A stretch of DNA of 64,000 nucleotides. Origin: Ephydatia muelleri. Taxonomy: Eukaryota; Porifera; Demospongiae; Spongillida; Spongillidae. Shown here piece by piece: positions 30,130 to 41,828 of this stretch; position 1 is the first letter of the stretch, and every line of letters begins with the position of its first letter. The stretch covers positions 10,851,745-10,915,744 of the forward strand of contig JABACO010000008.1 in the NCBI GenBank assembly GCA_013339895.1. The letters are read 5' to 3'. The translations under genes and the position numbers were made by a program. Below the pieces are notes generated by a model. The model saw only the letters and a list, made by a program, of their open reading frames with translations. It made no database searches and was not told the DNA's origin.

Positions 30130-32130
30130 GCATCATTTGAAAACATGCAGAAGCGTGAGAATTTTCTCCATAGCTATGAAATATTATGTGTTGGGTTTGG
30201 GCTTGATGTCTCTCTCATAGCTCCCAAGCTGAAGTCACCACCCTCCAGGAGGAATGTATGGCAGCTAAGATGAGGGTACAGGAGATCCTCCATTTCAAGG
30301 AGGAGCTGTAGTGTACCAAAAAGGTATATCCCCGTTTGGTATAACTTGCAGTGAGTGAGTATTGCTTATACTGCGAGTGGGTGTGGTATACTGGGTGTGG
30401 GTGTGGTATACTGGGTGTGGGTGTGGTATACTGGGTGTGGGTGTGATATACTGGGTGTGGGTGTGGTATACTGGGTGTGGGTGTGGTATACTGGGTTTGG
30501 GTGTGGTATACTGGGTTTGGGTGTGGTATACTGGGTGTGGGTGTGGTTTCTGGGTGTGGGTGTCACTCTAGGTATTGTGCACCCATGCAGACTTTGATGA
30601 GGTGCTCCTCACAACTCGCAAGGAGGAGGCAAAGAGAAAGGAATATGAAGTAAGAATGGCACTCAAGAGTCATTACATGCATGTCAAGGGTCATAGTCTA
30701 ATGCATCGATGGCTGACAATTGTGAAGAGTTCTCTGTCCATAGCATATGCAGGAAAAGGAGGCCTTCAGGCAGGAGATGTTGGAGGAGAGTAAGGAGAGG
30801 GAAGCCCTCATGGCAGTACAGCTGCGTAGAGAGGTTTGTGTCACTATATCACTAGTACAGTAGTTTGGATACCATATGTTTGTACATAATCATAGTGCCA
30901 GGTGGGCCAGTCCTGAATAGGCATATGGCAGATTGTTCTTCCATTCACGGCAGGAAGATTTAGAACCCCTGAAAGAAGAAATTCTGGAGTGGAGACAGAA
31001 GTGGGAGGAGAGGAGGGAAAACACGGAGAAAATGAAAGAGGGAAGGACCCTAACAGAGGTATTTGTGCCACTGTGTGTCCATTGACTGTAAGTGTCTTAT
31101 GGCTTTTCCAAGATTAATAGTTTTTGATTATTACCTCTGGCTTTAACTCTATTATTAGGATCTGCTTTTGTAGAGCAAGGGGTTGGTACAAGATTCCCCT
31201 TTAGCAGGCATACAAGCGCATTCTGGGGGATCGGTTGATATGGCAATATTTAGTCTTCACTTGGTGGGTAAACAGGGTGGCTAGTGCAGCAAAGATATCA
31301 CATAGGATGCAATACTTCTTAAGTGTGGATACTGAGAGAAGAGTAGCCGAAACCTGCTACAAAGCATGGGAACATGTCATTAGCATCACACCCAGCCCGT
31401 AAAATGTCAGGTCCCCAGTTTGTCTATTGTAGATTCATGCAGTTTGCCTAATAAGTTAAACAACATTCCCTTCATTGCCGCATTTAGAGTGTCTCAGTCA
31501 ACCACCTCCAATGAAGAGATGCCACATGGCTACCTGAAAGTTTTTAAACACAAAACAGTGCATCCAATTATTTATATATATGGTGCCTAAATCTAGTTCC
31601 CATGCATGTCAGGTTTCCTTGAAACAAGGAATAACCTGTCACACTCTTTATCCCATCCACCCATCAGGTTCAAAGGCGGCTATTCCGCACCCCAACAAGT
31701 CCCCTGACGCAACCCCACCCACCTCAGCCAGTCCCCCAACCATCACCGCTGCTAGGAATGGTGGGTGCCAATATGTGGGAGAGATTTGTGGGGTGGAGGG
31801 GAGTTGGGTGCTATGTATTATTAGAGTGCACATTGTGTATCCTACATCAACATGCACTGGTTAATTGTGCACATGTTCAATAGGTGGAAATTGAAGATCC
31901 GATTTTGCAGGTGAGGGTGGGAGGGGGAGGCATGTACTTACACTGGATAATCCTGTGCGTGTATTAACAGGAGGTGGAGGAAGAGGAGGAGGTGGTGGAG
32001 GAAGTTGCTCAGGTGGAAGAAGAGGAGGAGGTGGTGGAGGAAGTTGCTCAGGTGGAGGAGCACCACGGCAGGTGAGGAACAGTTCAGAGGAGGAAGATGT
32101 TGACATGTTTGAGAGCATGAAGCCATAGGG
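30130..32130 (+). pseudogene. Coiled-coil gene, copy A (degenerate)
   Basis: This is paralogous to copy B at 51225-53619. Recognisable exons are about 30221-30323, 30591-30650, 30757-30836, 30955-31058, 31670-31790, 31884-31910 and 31972-32127, with the same AG/GT borders. The first has an in-frame TAG where copy B has TTG (near 30309). The second lacks about 7 bp, shifting frame. The third lacks 30-odd bp. The last exon ends in a different frame after an 'EEEEEVVEEV' repeat. It encodes charged coiled coil and a glutamate-rich tail; this copy is probably non-functional. Confidence 0.6.
30375..30575. repeat. 20-bp intronic minisatellite, copy A
   Basis: GGTATACTGGGTGTGGGTGT repeats about nine times inside an intron of the coiled-coil gene; copy B has the same array at 52005-52208. 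Open frames through it (YWVWVWYTGCGCG-like) are artefacts. Confidence 0.92.
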
Positions 32131-32781
32131 TTGTACTCCACAAGCATCTATACTGCACTAATACACACCCAGGCATCAGATGAGGTCACCCCACATAGGG
32201 AAGAATGCCACGCCCGGTATGCGGGACCACACTAGCCCAGTTGAGGGAAATGACATGGTACCTGACATTCCATGTGTGAGAGGTGGTGGCCTTGTATCAA
32301 TAAATACTGGAAACATTTTGATCAGCACGGTGTGAAAGGCCATGTAATTATTGGATTAGGGCTGTAACCAGTTTTCTTAGCTGAGTGTCTCACAATTTTG
32401 GACAACTCTATTTTAGTTAAACCAAAAACATTCCGGCGTTAATCGGATAATTAAACTCCATGCTCCATACATGGCTATCTGTAAAGACACAGCCGATTAG
32501 CCACAGGCAGGAACCCATTTTGCAACGATTATATGCCAAAACAAACATGGTAACTCTTTTGGCGTCTCATCCACACTAATTGGCATCTCTCAGTGGGAAC
32601 ATATGCAGCCTTCCTTCCCAAAGTGACAAAGATACACAGGACATTCCTTATGTACACGGGACATAATCATGACCCATGTCCATTAGTACCATCTGAATCC
32701 ACACTATTGCACCAAATGGCTGGGGTGCATAAGATTGATTGAGATGAAAGTGTATATTTTGGTTACAATGAACTTTCTTTC
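32131..32781. repeat. Segmental duplication, non-coding part (copy A)
   Basis: This aligns with 53620-54899 but lacks an AC-microsatellite-containing section of about 650 bp found there. No gene is recognised. It stops at the BEL insertion point. Confidence 0.75.
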
Positions 32782-32786
32782 CTCCA

Positions 32787-32922
32787 TGTAAAAGATTCAA
32801 TACTGGACCTGATTGTCGACCGTAGCTAAACGCTCTCTAGAACACGCACTCAATATCTTTCGAACTCACTCAAAAACTAACACGCATCACCCGTATATTA
32901 ATAGTTATCACAATAATCGACA
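32787..32922 (-). repeat. BEL 3' LTR, 136 bp
   Basis: It begins TGTAAAAG and ends ATCGACA on the plus strand, next to CTCCA at 32782-32786. It is short for the superfamily. The last 21 bp (32902-32922) recur at 38459-38479. Confidence 0.85.
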
Positions 32923-32948
32923 TCCTCCCTAGTTGACTTGTAGAGCCT

Positions 32949-34115
32949 TTAGTTTTCAGAGTCTTCTATTAATAGCTCAATCTTCTTTCTTGCAACTTCA
33001 GCTGCTATGCTTCTCGGACGTGTGTGAGCAGATTGAGGCTGTTCTAATTCAGCAATTTCATCCTTATCCTTGTCTTCGAGTTGATAAGATTCCAAATAAT
33101 ACAAGTGCTGTATTGGTCTTTTCCAGACGGTAGAACTATTTCGGCTTTTCACCCGAATGAATGCTACCCTAATTTCTCCATCAGTACCCTTTATCAACTT
33201 CTCAACCTTTGCAAGTCGCCAGAATGTACTTGGGAGGCTAGACTCATACACCAAAACAATATCTCCAACCGCGATCACCTTGTTCTGAGCTACTCTTGTG
33301 TTTGCATAACGATGAGTTTCCCTCAGCTCTAGCAAATACTCGATCCGCCATCGTCTCCAGAAGTTGTCCAGAACAGTCTTGAGATACCTTGCTCTTTGTG
33401 AGAGTTGTTCAGTGGAGAGCTTTGGGTTGAAGTCTGCGTCGTCTGAGCTTTCAGTTATATCGGGAAGATTACATATCCTTCTGCCAATAATTAGATGTGA
33501 TGGAGTTAATGGTTCCTCGATGTCTTCAGTGGAGATGTACGATATTGGCCTAGAGTTGAGGATTGCCTCTACTTCAGTGATTGTGGTCAATAATTCAACC
33601 TGTGTTAGTACAGCTTGTCCGACTATCTTCTTCAAACATTTCTTCATTAAACCAACTATCCGCTCAAATACCCCTCCCCACCATGGAGCTCTTTCCAGAT
33701 TATATGTCCACTCAACATGATTTCCTGAAAAATACTTCTGCACCTCACTGGAGTTCATCACATCCTTGATAATCCGTCCAGCTGCCTTAAAAGTCTTCCC
33801 GTTGTCTGAAACAACCTTCTTGGGCAGCCCCCTACAAGCCACAAATCGCCTGAAACTCCGAAGGAAGGCTTCTGTTGTCAAGTTCGGCACTAAGTCTAAA
33901 TGGACAGCTCTCACTACGCAACACGTGTAAAGGCATACCCACACCTTTGCTGTGGTTCCCTTCACATAAAGCGGTCCAGCAAAATCAACTCCGGTAAATG
34001 TGAAAGCAGGTGCTTCCTGTACCCTGAACTGTGGTAATGGTGGAGGAGGAGCCTTGTAAGGTTTACTGTGAAACCTCTTACATAATTTGCATTGCTGCAG
34101 ACATTTTCTTACCAA
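32949..34115 (-). pseudogene. BEL integrase region
   Basis: This frame is continuous with the RT frame except for one stop at 34134-34136. It contains 'CKLCKRFHSKP' (end of the HHCC zinc domain), then the DDE core: D44 in 'TGVDFAGPLY', D104 in 'VVSDNGKTF' and E151 in 'WWGGVFERIVG'. 'TPSHLIIGRR' and a C-terminal domain with a conserved W-R pattern follow. All three catalytic residues are present. The family joins the cDNA copy to host DNA. Confidence 0.88.
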
Positions 34116-34133
34116 ACTCCTTCCCTTAATGAT

Positions 34134-36362
34134 CTAATAACTTGCTCTAATCTCTGTAAGGGTGTCCTTCACACCACCATGAAACACTCTTTCGTGACAT
34201 TCCTGCACAATCAACAATGTGAGATAATGCTTTCCATACAGCAGAACTGGATGTCCTGTATTCTCAGGAATATCAGCCTTTCCCAATCTCCCTCTGCATC
34301 TCCAGAGTCCTTGCTCATCCTTAAACAAGTCAAACTGCCGGCACCAATTGTCGAATCGCTCGTCCTTTACAAGCGCCTGCTGTATTATTGTAATCCAGTA
34401 TACTTCAGCCCTGTTGATATCTAAACTGTTGATCGCACTTGGTTCTCCCCTTAACTTCAGAATTTCTATGAACTTCATTACCCAAGCTGTGATCCGAAGA
34501 AGTCTTTTGAAGACACTGAATCTCTCAAAATTCACAATAGGGCTGATTGTATTGCCTTCAGAAACCAGCATGTTATGACTGAGATTACAGCTCTTTAACT
34601 CCAAGCAATCCTCAGGCACTGCAATATTATCTTCTAGTGGCACATTGCCACCCCGTAACCACTCAGGACCATTCCACCACAAGGCGGAAATTGCTGGATC
34701 AGTTAGGGATGTTCCCCTGGAAGGCAGGTCTGCAGGGTTGCTTGTTCCTGGGCAATGCCTCAAATGTTCTGCCGGCACCAGTTGACGTATCTGATTCACC
34801 CTGTTTTCAACAATTTGCTTCCATATCTTTCTCAGGCCTGTGATCCAATATAGTGCCACAATGGAGTCGGTGTAACAGCATGGTTTCTCCAGAGTGTATT
34901 CCCTTTTGATCGCGTTCGTGACACTATACACCAGCTTGGACAGCAGCAGTGCTGACAATAGTTCAAGCCTTGGTATTGTCTGTTTGTTGAGAGGTGCCAA
35001 TCTAGTTCTTGAAGCCAGTAACTGCACCTCAACTCCACTTATGGATTGTGTTTTCAGGTATACTACTGCAGCATAAGCTCTTGTCGAGGCATCACAAAAT
35101 CCTTGTAAGCTGAATGTGGCCACACTGTCATCACTGTTAGCAGAATACCATCTTGGAATGGAAATGAGTGGCACCCCTTCTAGTGAAACTACTAGCTCGT
35201 TCCACTGTTTCAATGTTTCTCCAGTAAGAGGTTCATCCCAACCAATTTTTAATTGCCACAAATTCTGAGCCATCATTTTTAGTTGAACAGTAATGGGTGA
35301 TATTATGCCCAATGGATCATAGAACTTTGCCGCCATACTCACGACAGATCTCTTTGTAACATGGATCTTCTTGGCTAGATCAACGACAGGCTTCACATTG
35401 AACAAAAGTTCATCCCTTGCAGTATCCCAGCAAACCCCAAGAATCCTTTGCTCGTAGTTGTCATCTTCCAATTTGCAGCCAAGCACATCCTTTGCATATG
35501 TGGCATCCTCTTCCATTATCTTGTATTCACCATTAAGTGCAGGGCTCTTCAGATGCTTTTCTTCCGCTTCAATTCTAGCTAGCTGAAAATCGTTGGATAC
35601 AAATTTCCTGATGTTAAATCCACCTTCTAAGAGCCTCTTCTTTGTCTTCACATACAGCTGGAAAACGTCTTCTATGTCACTCCCTCCATACGTCACATCA
35701 TCCACATATATTGCACGAAGAAACCTGGCCACAAATTCTGGATCCTCGGCTTCATATTTTCTAATGTGGTGATCCAACGTTGCGTTGAGCAGAAATGGAC
35801 TTGCAGACACACCAAACACAACCCTGGTAAATCTCAACACCAATAACTTTGGGAAATCCTTCTCAATGTTGTCCACCCACAAGAACCGCAATACATCTCT
35901 GTCTTCATTCCACATCGACACCATTAGGAACACTTTCTCAATGTCCCCAACGAGGGCAATTTTGTGGCATCTAAATCGAAGAATGATATCAAAAATATTT
36001 TGGCCAAATGTTGGTCCACTGTAGAGGCACTCGTTCAGAGATGGTCCATCCTGTCGTGCGGAGGCATCATATACAACTCTCAGTTTTGTCGTCTGTTTAT
36101 CCTTTCTGATAACAGGATGATGAGGTAGGTAGTGAACTTGTTCTGCCTTGCTATTCCACGGATCTGAAACTATTTCTACAATCCCCTTGCGAATCTGTTC
36201 CTGAATAACTGCGTCATACTCTTTCAGTATTTGCGGGTCATTCCGTAAATGCTTCAACAGTCCAAGTAGCCTTTTGTGACATAACAGTAGGTTGTCAGAT
36301 TGCAGAAAACATGCTTCCTTCCATGGCAAGCGAACTTCATACCTGTTCTCCTTAAAGTGCAC
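34134..36362 (-). pseudogene. BEL reverse transcriptase, Pao domain, RNase H
   Basis: The long frame (742 codons) has RT motifs 'LRVVYDASAR' (about 94-103), D140 in 'VGDIEKVFL' and YVDD at 219-222. The Pao-specific 'SMAAKFYDPLGIISP' is at about 342-356. RNase H starts at D424 in 'GFCDASTRAYAAV', continues through 'IPRLELLSALL' and 'YTDSIVALYWI', and ends with the start of the integrase zinc domain ('HYLTLLIVQECHERVFHGG'). The frame ends at a TAG in what should be continuous pol. Upstream, 36363-36402 is shifted relative to the protease. Confidence 0.9.
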
Positions 36363-36402
36363 AGTTTCAAGAAACTTCTCATACGGTGAAGACTCTTCAT
36401 CC

Positions 36403-36991
36403 TTAGACTCCTAGTGTCTCAACTTCCCAAAACAACTTCACTTGCTTTTCAAGCTCACTCTCTTCAGTCCTCGTGGACACAGCTGCATTCAAAGTGTGAG
36501 TAACCAGGAGACTGCTGGCTGAAGATATTTCACTATGTGATCCAGAAATTGGTCCAGACAGTACCCACCCAAACTTCGTAAACAAAGCTGTAGGGCCATT
36601 ACCAGAACTTCTTTTGATTTTGTTTGTTACAAAACTCCAGTATAGATCAGCACCTAGAAGTCTCAAGAATATGATCATCAGGTTGAGTAGGGTCAGCCAG
36701 TTCAAGTCCAGAGAGATAAGAGTTCTGCTCAGCAGCGTATGTGACATGTTGTCCTGTCAATGGTTCACATATCATAGGCACTTCCAGTAGAACCACAGTG
36801 GTTTCCTTTCCATCCTTGAGCTTCATTGTAACCTTGACCACATCACAAGTCTGCATTTTCTCTGTCTCGGAGCCAAAGGTCTTTATAAGCAAATTCTCTT
36901 TCTGCTCTGTTTTCAATGAAAGTTCTTCCCTCAACTTGTGGGATATATATGAACGCTGACTCCCACTATCCAGTATTGCTCTGGTTACCAT
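36403..36991 (-). pseudogene. BEL aspartic protease region
   Basis: 'VTRAILDSGSQRSYIS' contains the DSGS active-site motif of BEL-type retropepsins. Two overlapping frames (36991-36647 and 36747-36403) show one frameshift near 36700; the second has 'TKFGWVLSGPISGS', typical of the end of the protease-RT linker in this superfamily. Confidence 0.82.
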
Positions 36992-37004
36992 GACTGGCCT
37001 TGCT

Positions 37005-38418
37005 CTATCTGGGTTGTAGACTTAATACCCTTGCTGTCTGCAGGAGCACTGAGGTTTTAGCATTGACGTACATCGATACAGCAGCAGTTTCACCCCTTTT
37101 GGTTGTCTGATTACATGGAGTTCGTGTAGGTTGTACCTGTTGTGCTGCACCCTGCCCCTTGTTGCAGATAGTTATATGGTGTCTTCCTTGACAGTTGGAG
37201 CATCTCATGGAGGATGGACAGTTTTTGCTCAAGTGATGTTTCCGCAAGCAGAGGAAGCATCTTCCTGCCTTGATCAGTATCTGCTTTCGATGACCCACAT
37301 CTGTGACCTTCACACAAACTTCTGATGTGTGTGACTGTCCACAAAAACAGCAGTTGATGGTAGAATCTTCAGTCAGTAGTGAAGATGATGTTGGTACATC
37401 CATCCTTCACGGGTTTCTTTCCTTGAAAGGTAGACGTAGTGCTTACCGCTGCTCTTTCACATGCATCCAATTCTTTTTGGAATATTTCCATCACCTTTGC
37501 CAAGTTCCATTCTTCATCAGTGATCTCCCTTGTTACTATTACTCTCAGTTCAGGTGGCAATCTGTTCAGTAGGACCGATGCTAAGAGGCTGCTGTAGGAA
37601 TCAGAGGATATGCCCAAAGAACGTAGATTTCTGATGCGAGTTTCCACAGAATTGTAAAGGTGACGAAGACGCTTCAAGTTCAGTATTGAGGTAACTGCTT
37701 CCAGGTTGAGAAGCTCTTCCATATGCTTGGAAACAATTTGCTGATTCAAAGCGTTGCTTCAGAACTGACACTGCCTCTTCATAATTTGCACTGGTGAGTG
37801 CCAAGCCAGCTACAGCATCTGCAGCTCCCTTCTCCAATAAAGAGTTCAGGTAATTGAACTTGTCTATGTTGGACAGCTCCGACTACTACTGTGTATAGTT
37901 GTATTGAATGAGTCCCAAAAACTTGACCACTGGGTGATGTCACTGTTAAATTTCCTCAAAGTAAGCTTTGGAAGCTTTATTCTCGGTCATCTGTTGGCGC
38001 CATTCTCTTGCGCAGGTTGACATGAGGAGTGACGCGAGAGCACGGGCGATGATGAACGGGATGGTTCTGTCGAACATGTTAGAACTTCCAACGTTGACGC
38101 TTCTTTTCCCTTCGTCTTGAGCGCACCTTCTAATTCGAACACCATTGTCTGTAGTTGCGCTTTATAGGTATCAGCATGTTCTATCTCTTGGGCTATTTCG
38201 TCTTCGTTCAAAGTCAATTCCAATATTTCTGCGTCGAGAGCAGTGAGCAGATCAAGCTTCGTCTTGAGAGCGGTCATTTGCTGAGTCAATGCCGCGGTGT
38301 TACGTTCTTCTTGTTCCATATTTTCGCGTGCCTGGGCGATAATTCGAGTCGTTGATGCACGATGCCCAGCACGAACGCGCTTCTTTTGAACAAGGTTTTC
38401 TTGGTCAGACATATTCAA
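37005..38418 (-). pseudogene. BEL gag, frameshifted
   Basis: It starts at ATG 38418 with a helical, coiled-coil-rich N-terminus (38418-37987). It continues through short frames (37837-37601 and 37749-37369) with 'NLKRLRHLYNSVETRIRNL', typical of the DUF1759 region. It ends in a cysteine-rich segment (37403-37005): 'CCFCGQSHTSEVC', then 'CFLCLRKHHLSKNC' and 'CSNCQGRHHITIC', the zinc knuckles of BEL gag. At least three frame changes disable it. Confidence 0.82.
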
Positions 38419-38435
38419 TCAAATCCAGTTCTAGG

Positions 38436-38456
38436 GAAATTCCCGGCTCGAAGGAC
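38436..38456 (-). other. Primer-binding site (tRNA-Tyr-like)
   Basis: On the plus strand CCCGGCTCGAAGGACC lies just inside the element's 5' end. It matches the 3' end of animal tRNA-Tyr (CCGGCTCGAAGGACCA) almost exactly, so this tRNA probably primed minus-strand synthesis. It abuts the 21-bp 5' LTR remnant. Confidence 0.65.
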
Positions 38457-38458
38457 CT

Positions 38459-38479
38459 TAGTTATCACAATAATCGACA
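38459..38479 (-). repeat. Remnant of BEL 5' LTR
   Basis: Only 21 bp matching 32902-32922 remain, ending exactly at the CTCCA duplication. The other 115 bp of LTR are missing between this remnant and the primer site, so the outer integration boundary is intact while the inner LTR was deleted. Confidence 0.75.
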
Positions 38480-38484
38480 CTCCA

Positions 38485-38752
38485 CACATGTCAGAATCTG
38501 AGATAAAAAATTAGAGAATATTTGTCAAACACAGATGGGCGCATGACAATTTCATGCTGCACATTCAATGTGGAGTTGATGGTATGATGTGATTTGGCTT
38601 CTGAATATTGTTATGTATGCAGTATGCCCTTACACCACAGAAAAAATAAAACTGACACAAAGTCAGAAATATGAAAGATCAGACGAGGCGGCCCGGCAGT
38701 TAAGCTACCATCTGATGTGCAATCACGAAGTGCAGCTATCATAGATGAAATG
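38485..38752. repeat. Segmental duplication fragment between BEL and Gypsy insertions
   Basis: This aligns with 54905-55178. It is also tandemly repeated in copy A: 42784-43008 is a second version that lacks the Gypsy element. Non-coding. Confidence 0.75.
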
Positions 38753-38836
38753 TGTGGTATTCGTCAATATGATAATTAATAATTACAATTTTATATAAAG
38801 CACACATTAATAATACAATGGTTAGTTAACACCACA
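38753..38836 (-). repeat. Gypsy 3' LTR, 84 bp
   Basis: TGTGGTATT...ACCACA, flanked outside by AAATG. The adjoining internal sequence CCTTCCGTTCC (purine-rich on the minus strand) is the likely polypurine tract. Confidence 0.9.
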
Positions 38837-38846
38837 CCTTCCGTTC

Positions 38847-39431
38847 CTAATGAGTAACAAACATTCCATATCTCTGAGGAGGATGAATACCAGCTCCTGT
38901 TCGAGATCGCGTCATTATCGGTTGTGTCTGTTGTACTTGCACTGGTTCTCTCTCTGCTGTCTCTGTTTCTTGCCTCTGCTGTCTCTGATTCTTGCCTCTG
39001 CTGTCTCTGATTCTTGCCTCTGCTGTCTCTGATTCTTGCCTCTGCTGTGCCACCTCTTCCTGGCCTGGTAATGTCATGGGGTTTTCTGGTCTGATATTCA
39101 GATGTTGGCGATTACCTGTCCCCCATCTTCAGTAGTTGTCGACAATGTACGAGCGAGGTGTTGCATCTTGCTCTACCACTCTGCCTGGTGCTGGCTGATG
39201 TCTCTCATTTGTAATCCATACAGATGCATCATCTGGAATTTGAGGCAGAGACTGAGCCTTGTGCTCTCTATCAAAATTCATCTTGCTGTTCTTCTTCACC
39301 CTGTCATCTTGCATTTGGAACTCTTTTAAGTATGGCCACTTAGGCTTCAATTGATCTGGGAGTATGGGAAGGTTAGTACGCAATTTTCTTCCCATTAGCA
39401 GTTCCGCAGGTGAGAGTTTACACCATGGCAA
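38847..39431 (-). pseudogene. Gypsy integrase C-terminal part
   Basis: 39431-39129 reads 'KLSPAELLMGRKLRTNLP', the conserved segment after the integrase core, then a basic C-terminal region ('SVWITNERHQPAPGRVVEQ'). 39077-38847 has imperfect 'ETAEARIRDSRGKNQRQQ' repeats and 'RRSRTGAGIHPPQRYG'-like tail. A frame break near 39100 separates them. Confidence 0.75.
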
Positions 39432-40137
39432 AGGAGTTGACCTTCCTCAATATGTTCTTGACAGTTTGCACTGATCTTTCAGCATGTCCATTGCTCCTGG
39501 GATAATGAGGACTGCTTGTCACATGCACAAAATTGTATTCCGCTGCAAACTTTACAAACAGTTCTGAAGAATACTGTGGGCCATTGTCAGAAACCAATGT
39601 TTCAGGAATGCCATGGCACGAAAATATTGCCTTTATTGCATCAACGACACCTTTTGATGTGGTATCTTCAACACTTCAGGGTAACATGAATAGTAGTCTG
39701 TTACCACAATATAACTTTCCCCTTTGAAGCTAAATAAGTCTGATGCAACTTGTTGCCAAGGGAACTCTGGCAATGGTGTAGGTATTAGTGGTTCTGGGTG
39801 GGGTACAAACTCCCTTGCACAGGTTGAACAACTTTGAACAATATCTTTAATCTGTTGTCCAATACCTGGCCACTAAACTGATATCCATGCTCTTTCTTGA
39901 CATCTAACAATTCCTTGGTGCCCCTGGTGCAGCTTCTTAAGAGTTTTTGTGAACTACCAGATCACCCTGTACGTTCCAATATTGTTTTAAAGCAGGTTCA
40001 ATTTTGTGTTTGTCTGGCCAACCCTGTTGAACGTGCTGCATAACCTTTGCACAAATGGGGTCATCCTGCTGTGCTTTGCAATACACTTGGAGTCTCTGTG
40101 GGCTGGCTGGAAGGTCTCTGACACACACCTCCATCAA
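39432..40137 (-). pseudogene. Gypsy integrase zinc and core domain, broken
   Basis: The frame at 40137-39937 ('DPICAKVMQHVQQGWPDKH') is the linker before the integrase zinc domain. Between 39930 and 39440, frame-shifted pieces of the core are discernible; on the minus strand near 39590-39550 sequence equivalent to the SDNGPQ motif occurs. No frame runs through it. Confidence 0.65.
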
Positions 40138-40270
40138 AAACTCAGTTTCAGCTTCATGTCTGACGTCTCCCTCTGTAAATGGTATGGTTCAGGGGCCCGA
40201 GATAAGGTGTCTGCAGTAAAAAGCATCTTCCCGGCAACATGACTAATTGTATAATCAAACCTTGCCATTC

Positions 40271-40591
40271 TCAGTCTAAACTTAAATTTCCGAGGTGGTA
40301 ATTCGTACAAATGTTTGACCCAAATAAGGCAACAAGGGGCTTATGATCTGTTTCAACCATGAATCTCATACCAAGGACATAAGTAGAAAACTTTTCACAT
40401 GCCCAAACACAAGCTAGTGCCTCTTTCTCTATTTGGGCATAATTAGCTTCTGTGTCTGACAGGGAGCGAGAAGCATATGCAACAGGTTTCCACACAGAAT
40501 CATGCTTTTGCAAGAGTACGGCTCCCAACCCACGAGATGAGGCATCTCCTGATATCATTGTTTCAGCATTAGGATCATAGATACATAGCAC
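40271..40591 (-). pseudogene. Gypsy RNase H
   Basis: 'ISGDASSRGLGAVLLQK' (catalytic D), 'PVAYASRSLSDTEANYAQIEKEALACVWACEKF' (catalytic E) and 'VETDHKPLVALF' (catalytic D) are classic Gypsy RNase H motifs. The domain degrades the RNA strand during cDNA synthesis. Its frame differs from that of the RT. Confidence 0.88.
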
Positions 40592-40722
40592 CGTTGGCTG
40601 GATGAGTTGTTTATTTCATTAAATGCCTTATGCTGAATTTCAGTCCACTGCCACATGCGTGTTTTCTTTAGTAGCTCTCGCAACGGTTGTGTGATATTGG
40701 CTAGATTGGGAGAAAATTTGCC

Positions 40723-41715
40723 CTATTGGTTCACCATTCCAAGAAAGCGTTGCAATTCAGGGATGGTTTTAGGTGGTTCAATGTTTTGAATAGCTAAAAC
40801 TGGGTCTGCTCGGATGCCTGTTTGATCAATAACATGACCTAGAAATTGCACTTGGGACTTTGAAAAATTACACTTATCCTTATTAAGTGTAACTCCTGCT
40901 GACTGGACTCTTTTCAGGACTGCCATCAACCGTGTATCATGCTGGTCTTGGTCCTTGCCAAACACCAAAATGTCATCTATCTGGCAGACAACTCCCTCAA
41001 TGCCCTCCAGGATGCGGCTCACGCATTTTTGGAAGTGTTTTGGTGCACTGCTTATACCAAAAGACATTTTGTTAGAACAATACTGTCCGTAGGGGGAGAT
41101 TAATGTTGTTAACAGCTTTGACCGTTCTGACAGGGGGATCTGCCAAAACCCACTGTTGGCATCCAATTTGCTGAATATTCTTGCACCGGTAAGCATAGCC
41201 AGAGTCTCATCCACCTTTGGTAGTGGGTGTACCTACCTCAATACACTTGATTTAAGAGGCCTGAAATCCACACTTATCCGAATATCCCCATTCTTTTTCG
41301 GAACAACAACCATGCCGGCACACCATGGTGAAGGAATATCCACTTTCGAGATCACTCCTAACAATAGCATTCTATCAAGCTCCTGTCTAACTCTCTGGCG
41401 TAATGGAATCGGTATGTTCCTTGGTGTGAAAAGTGCATACGGCCTAGCACCTGGTTGCAGACGGATCTCAAAAGGTTCTCCAAGATTACCAAGTCCTTCA
41501 AAGAGTGCTAGGAACGTGTCCACTACCAATGCTACAGTAACTGCTTCCAATCTAGCAACTAGTTTCAGTGCCATGATGGCTGGAAGACCCAACAAATTAG
41601 TCCAAAGTCCTGCCACAACAAGAATGGTTTCAATACTCTCTCTTCCATTGTGAGATACTTTACCACTAAACTGCCCTATGACCCTTAAAGGGTATCGTCC
41701 AGGTCCATATAACAT
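40723..41715 (-). pseudogene. Gypsy protease end and reverse transcriptase
   Basis: 41715-41233 holds the end of the protease and the RT start ('VVVPKKNGDIRISVDFRPL'). After a TAG at about 41232-41234 the same frame continues to 40723 with 'FSKLDANSGFWQIPL' (catalytic D), 'MSFGISSAPKHFQ', 'QIDDILVFG' (catalytic DD, Gln in place of Tyr) and 'FLGHVIDQTGI'. The single stop lies in the conserved HPLP segment. This is the best preserved part of the element. Confidence 0.88.
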
Positions 41716-41828
41716 TCTTCCAGCTTTTTACAACTGTGGCTTGTTTATCTCCCTGTAGCTTTTTTCAGATATTGCGGTGACCTCTGCTCCAGTGTCCACT
41801 TGGAAACTCAAGTTTTCCCTTTCAACCT

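Larger units (their letters stand above)
32787..38479 (-). mobile_element. BEL/Pao LTR retrotransposon
   Basis: This 5.7-kb minus-strand element has LTR ends TGT...ACA, 5-bp TSD CTCCA (32782-32786 and 38480-38484), a tRNA-Tyr-like primer site, gag, protease, RT-RNase H and integrase in BEL/Pao order. The paralogous site at 54900-54904 has a single CTCCA and no element. A 21-bp remnant is all that is left of the 5' LTR. Frameshifts in gag and protease and one stop before integrase make it inactive. The polypurine tract (AGGGAGGA on the minus strand) adjoins the 3' LTR. Confidence 0.92.

Noticed and set aside
31861..32147. Proline-rich minus-strand frames ('PPPPPLLPPEQLPPP')
   Set aside because: They are antisense to the glutamate-rich last exon of coiled-coil copy A.
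32933..37572. Many plus-strand frames across the BEL element
   Set aside because: They are antisense to well-supported gag, RT and integrase coding.
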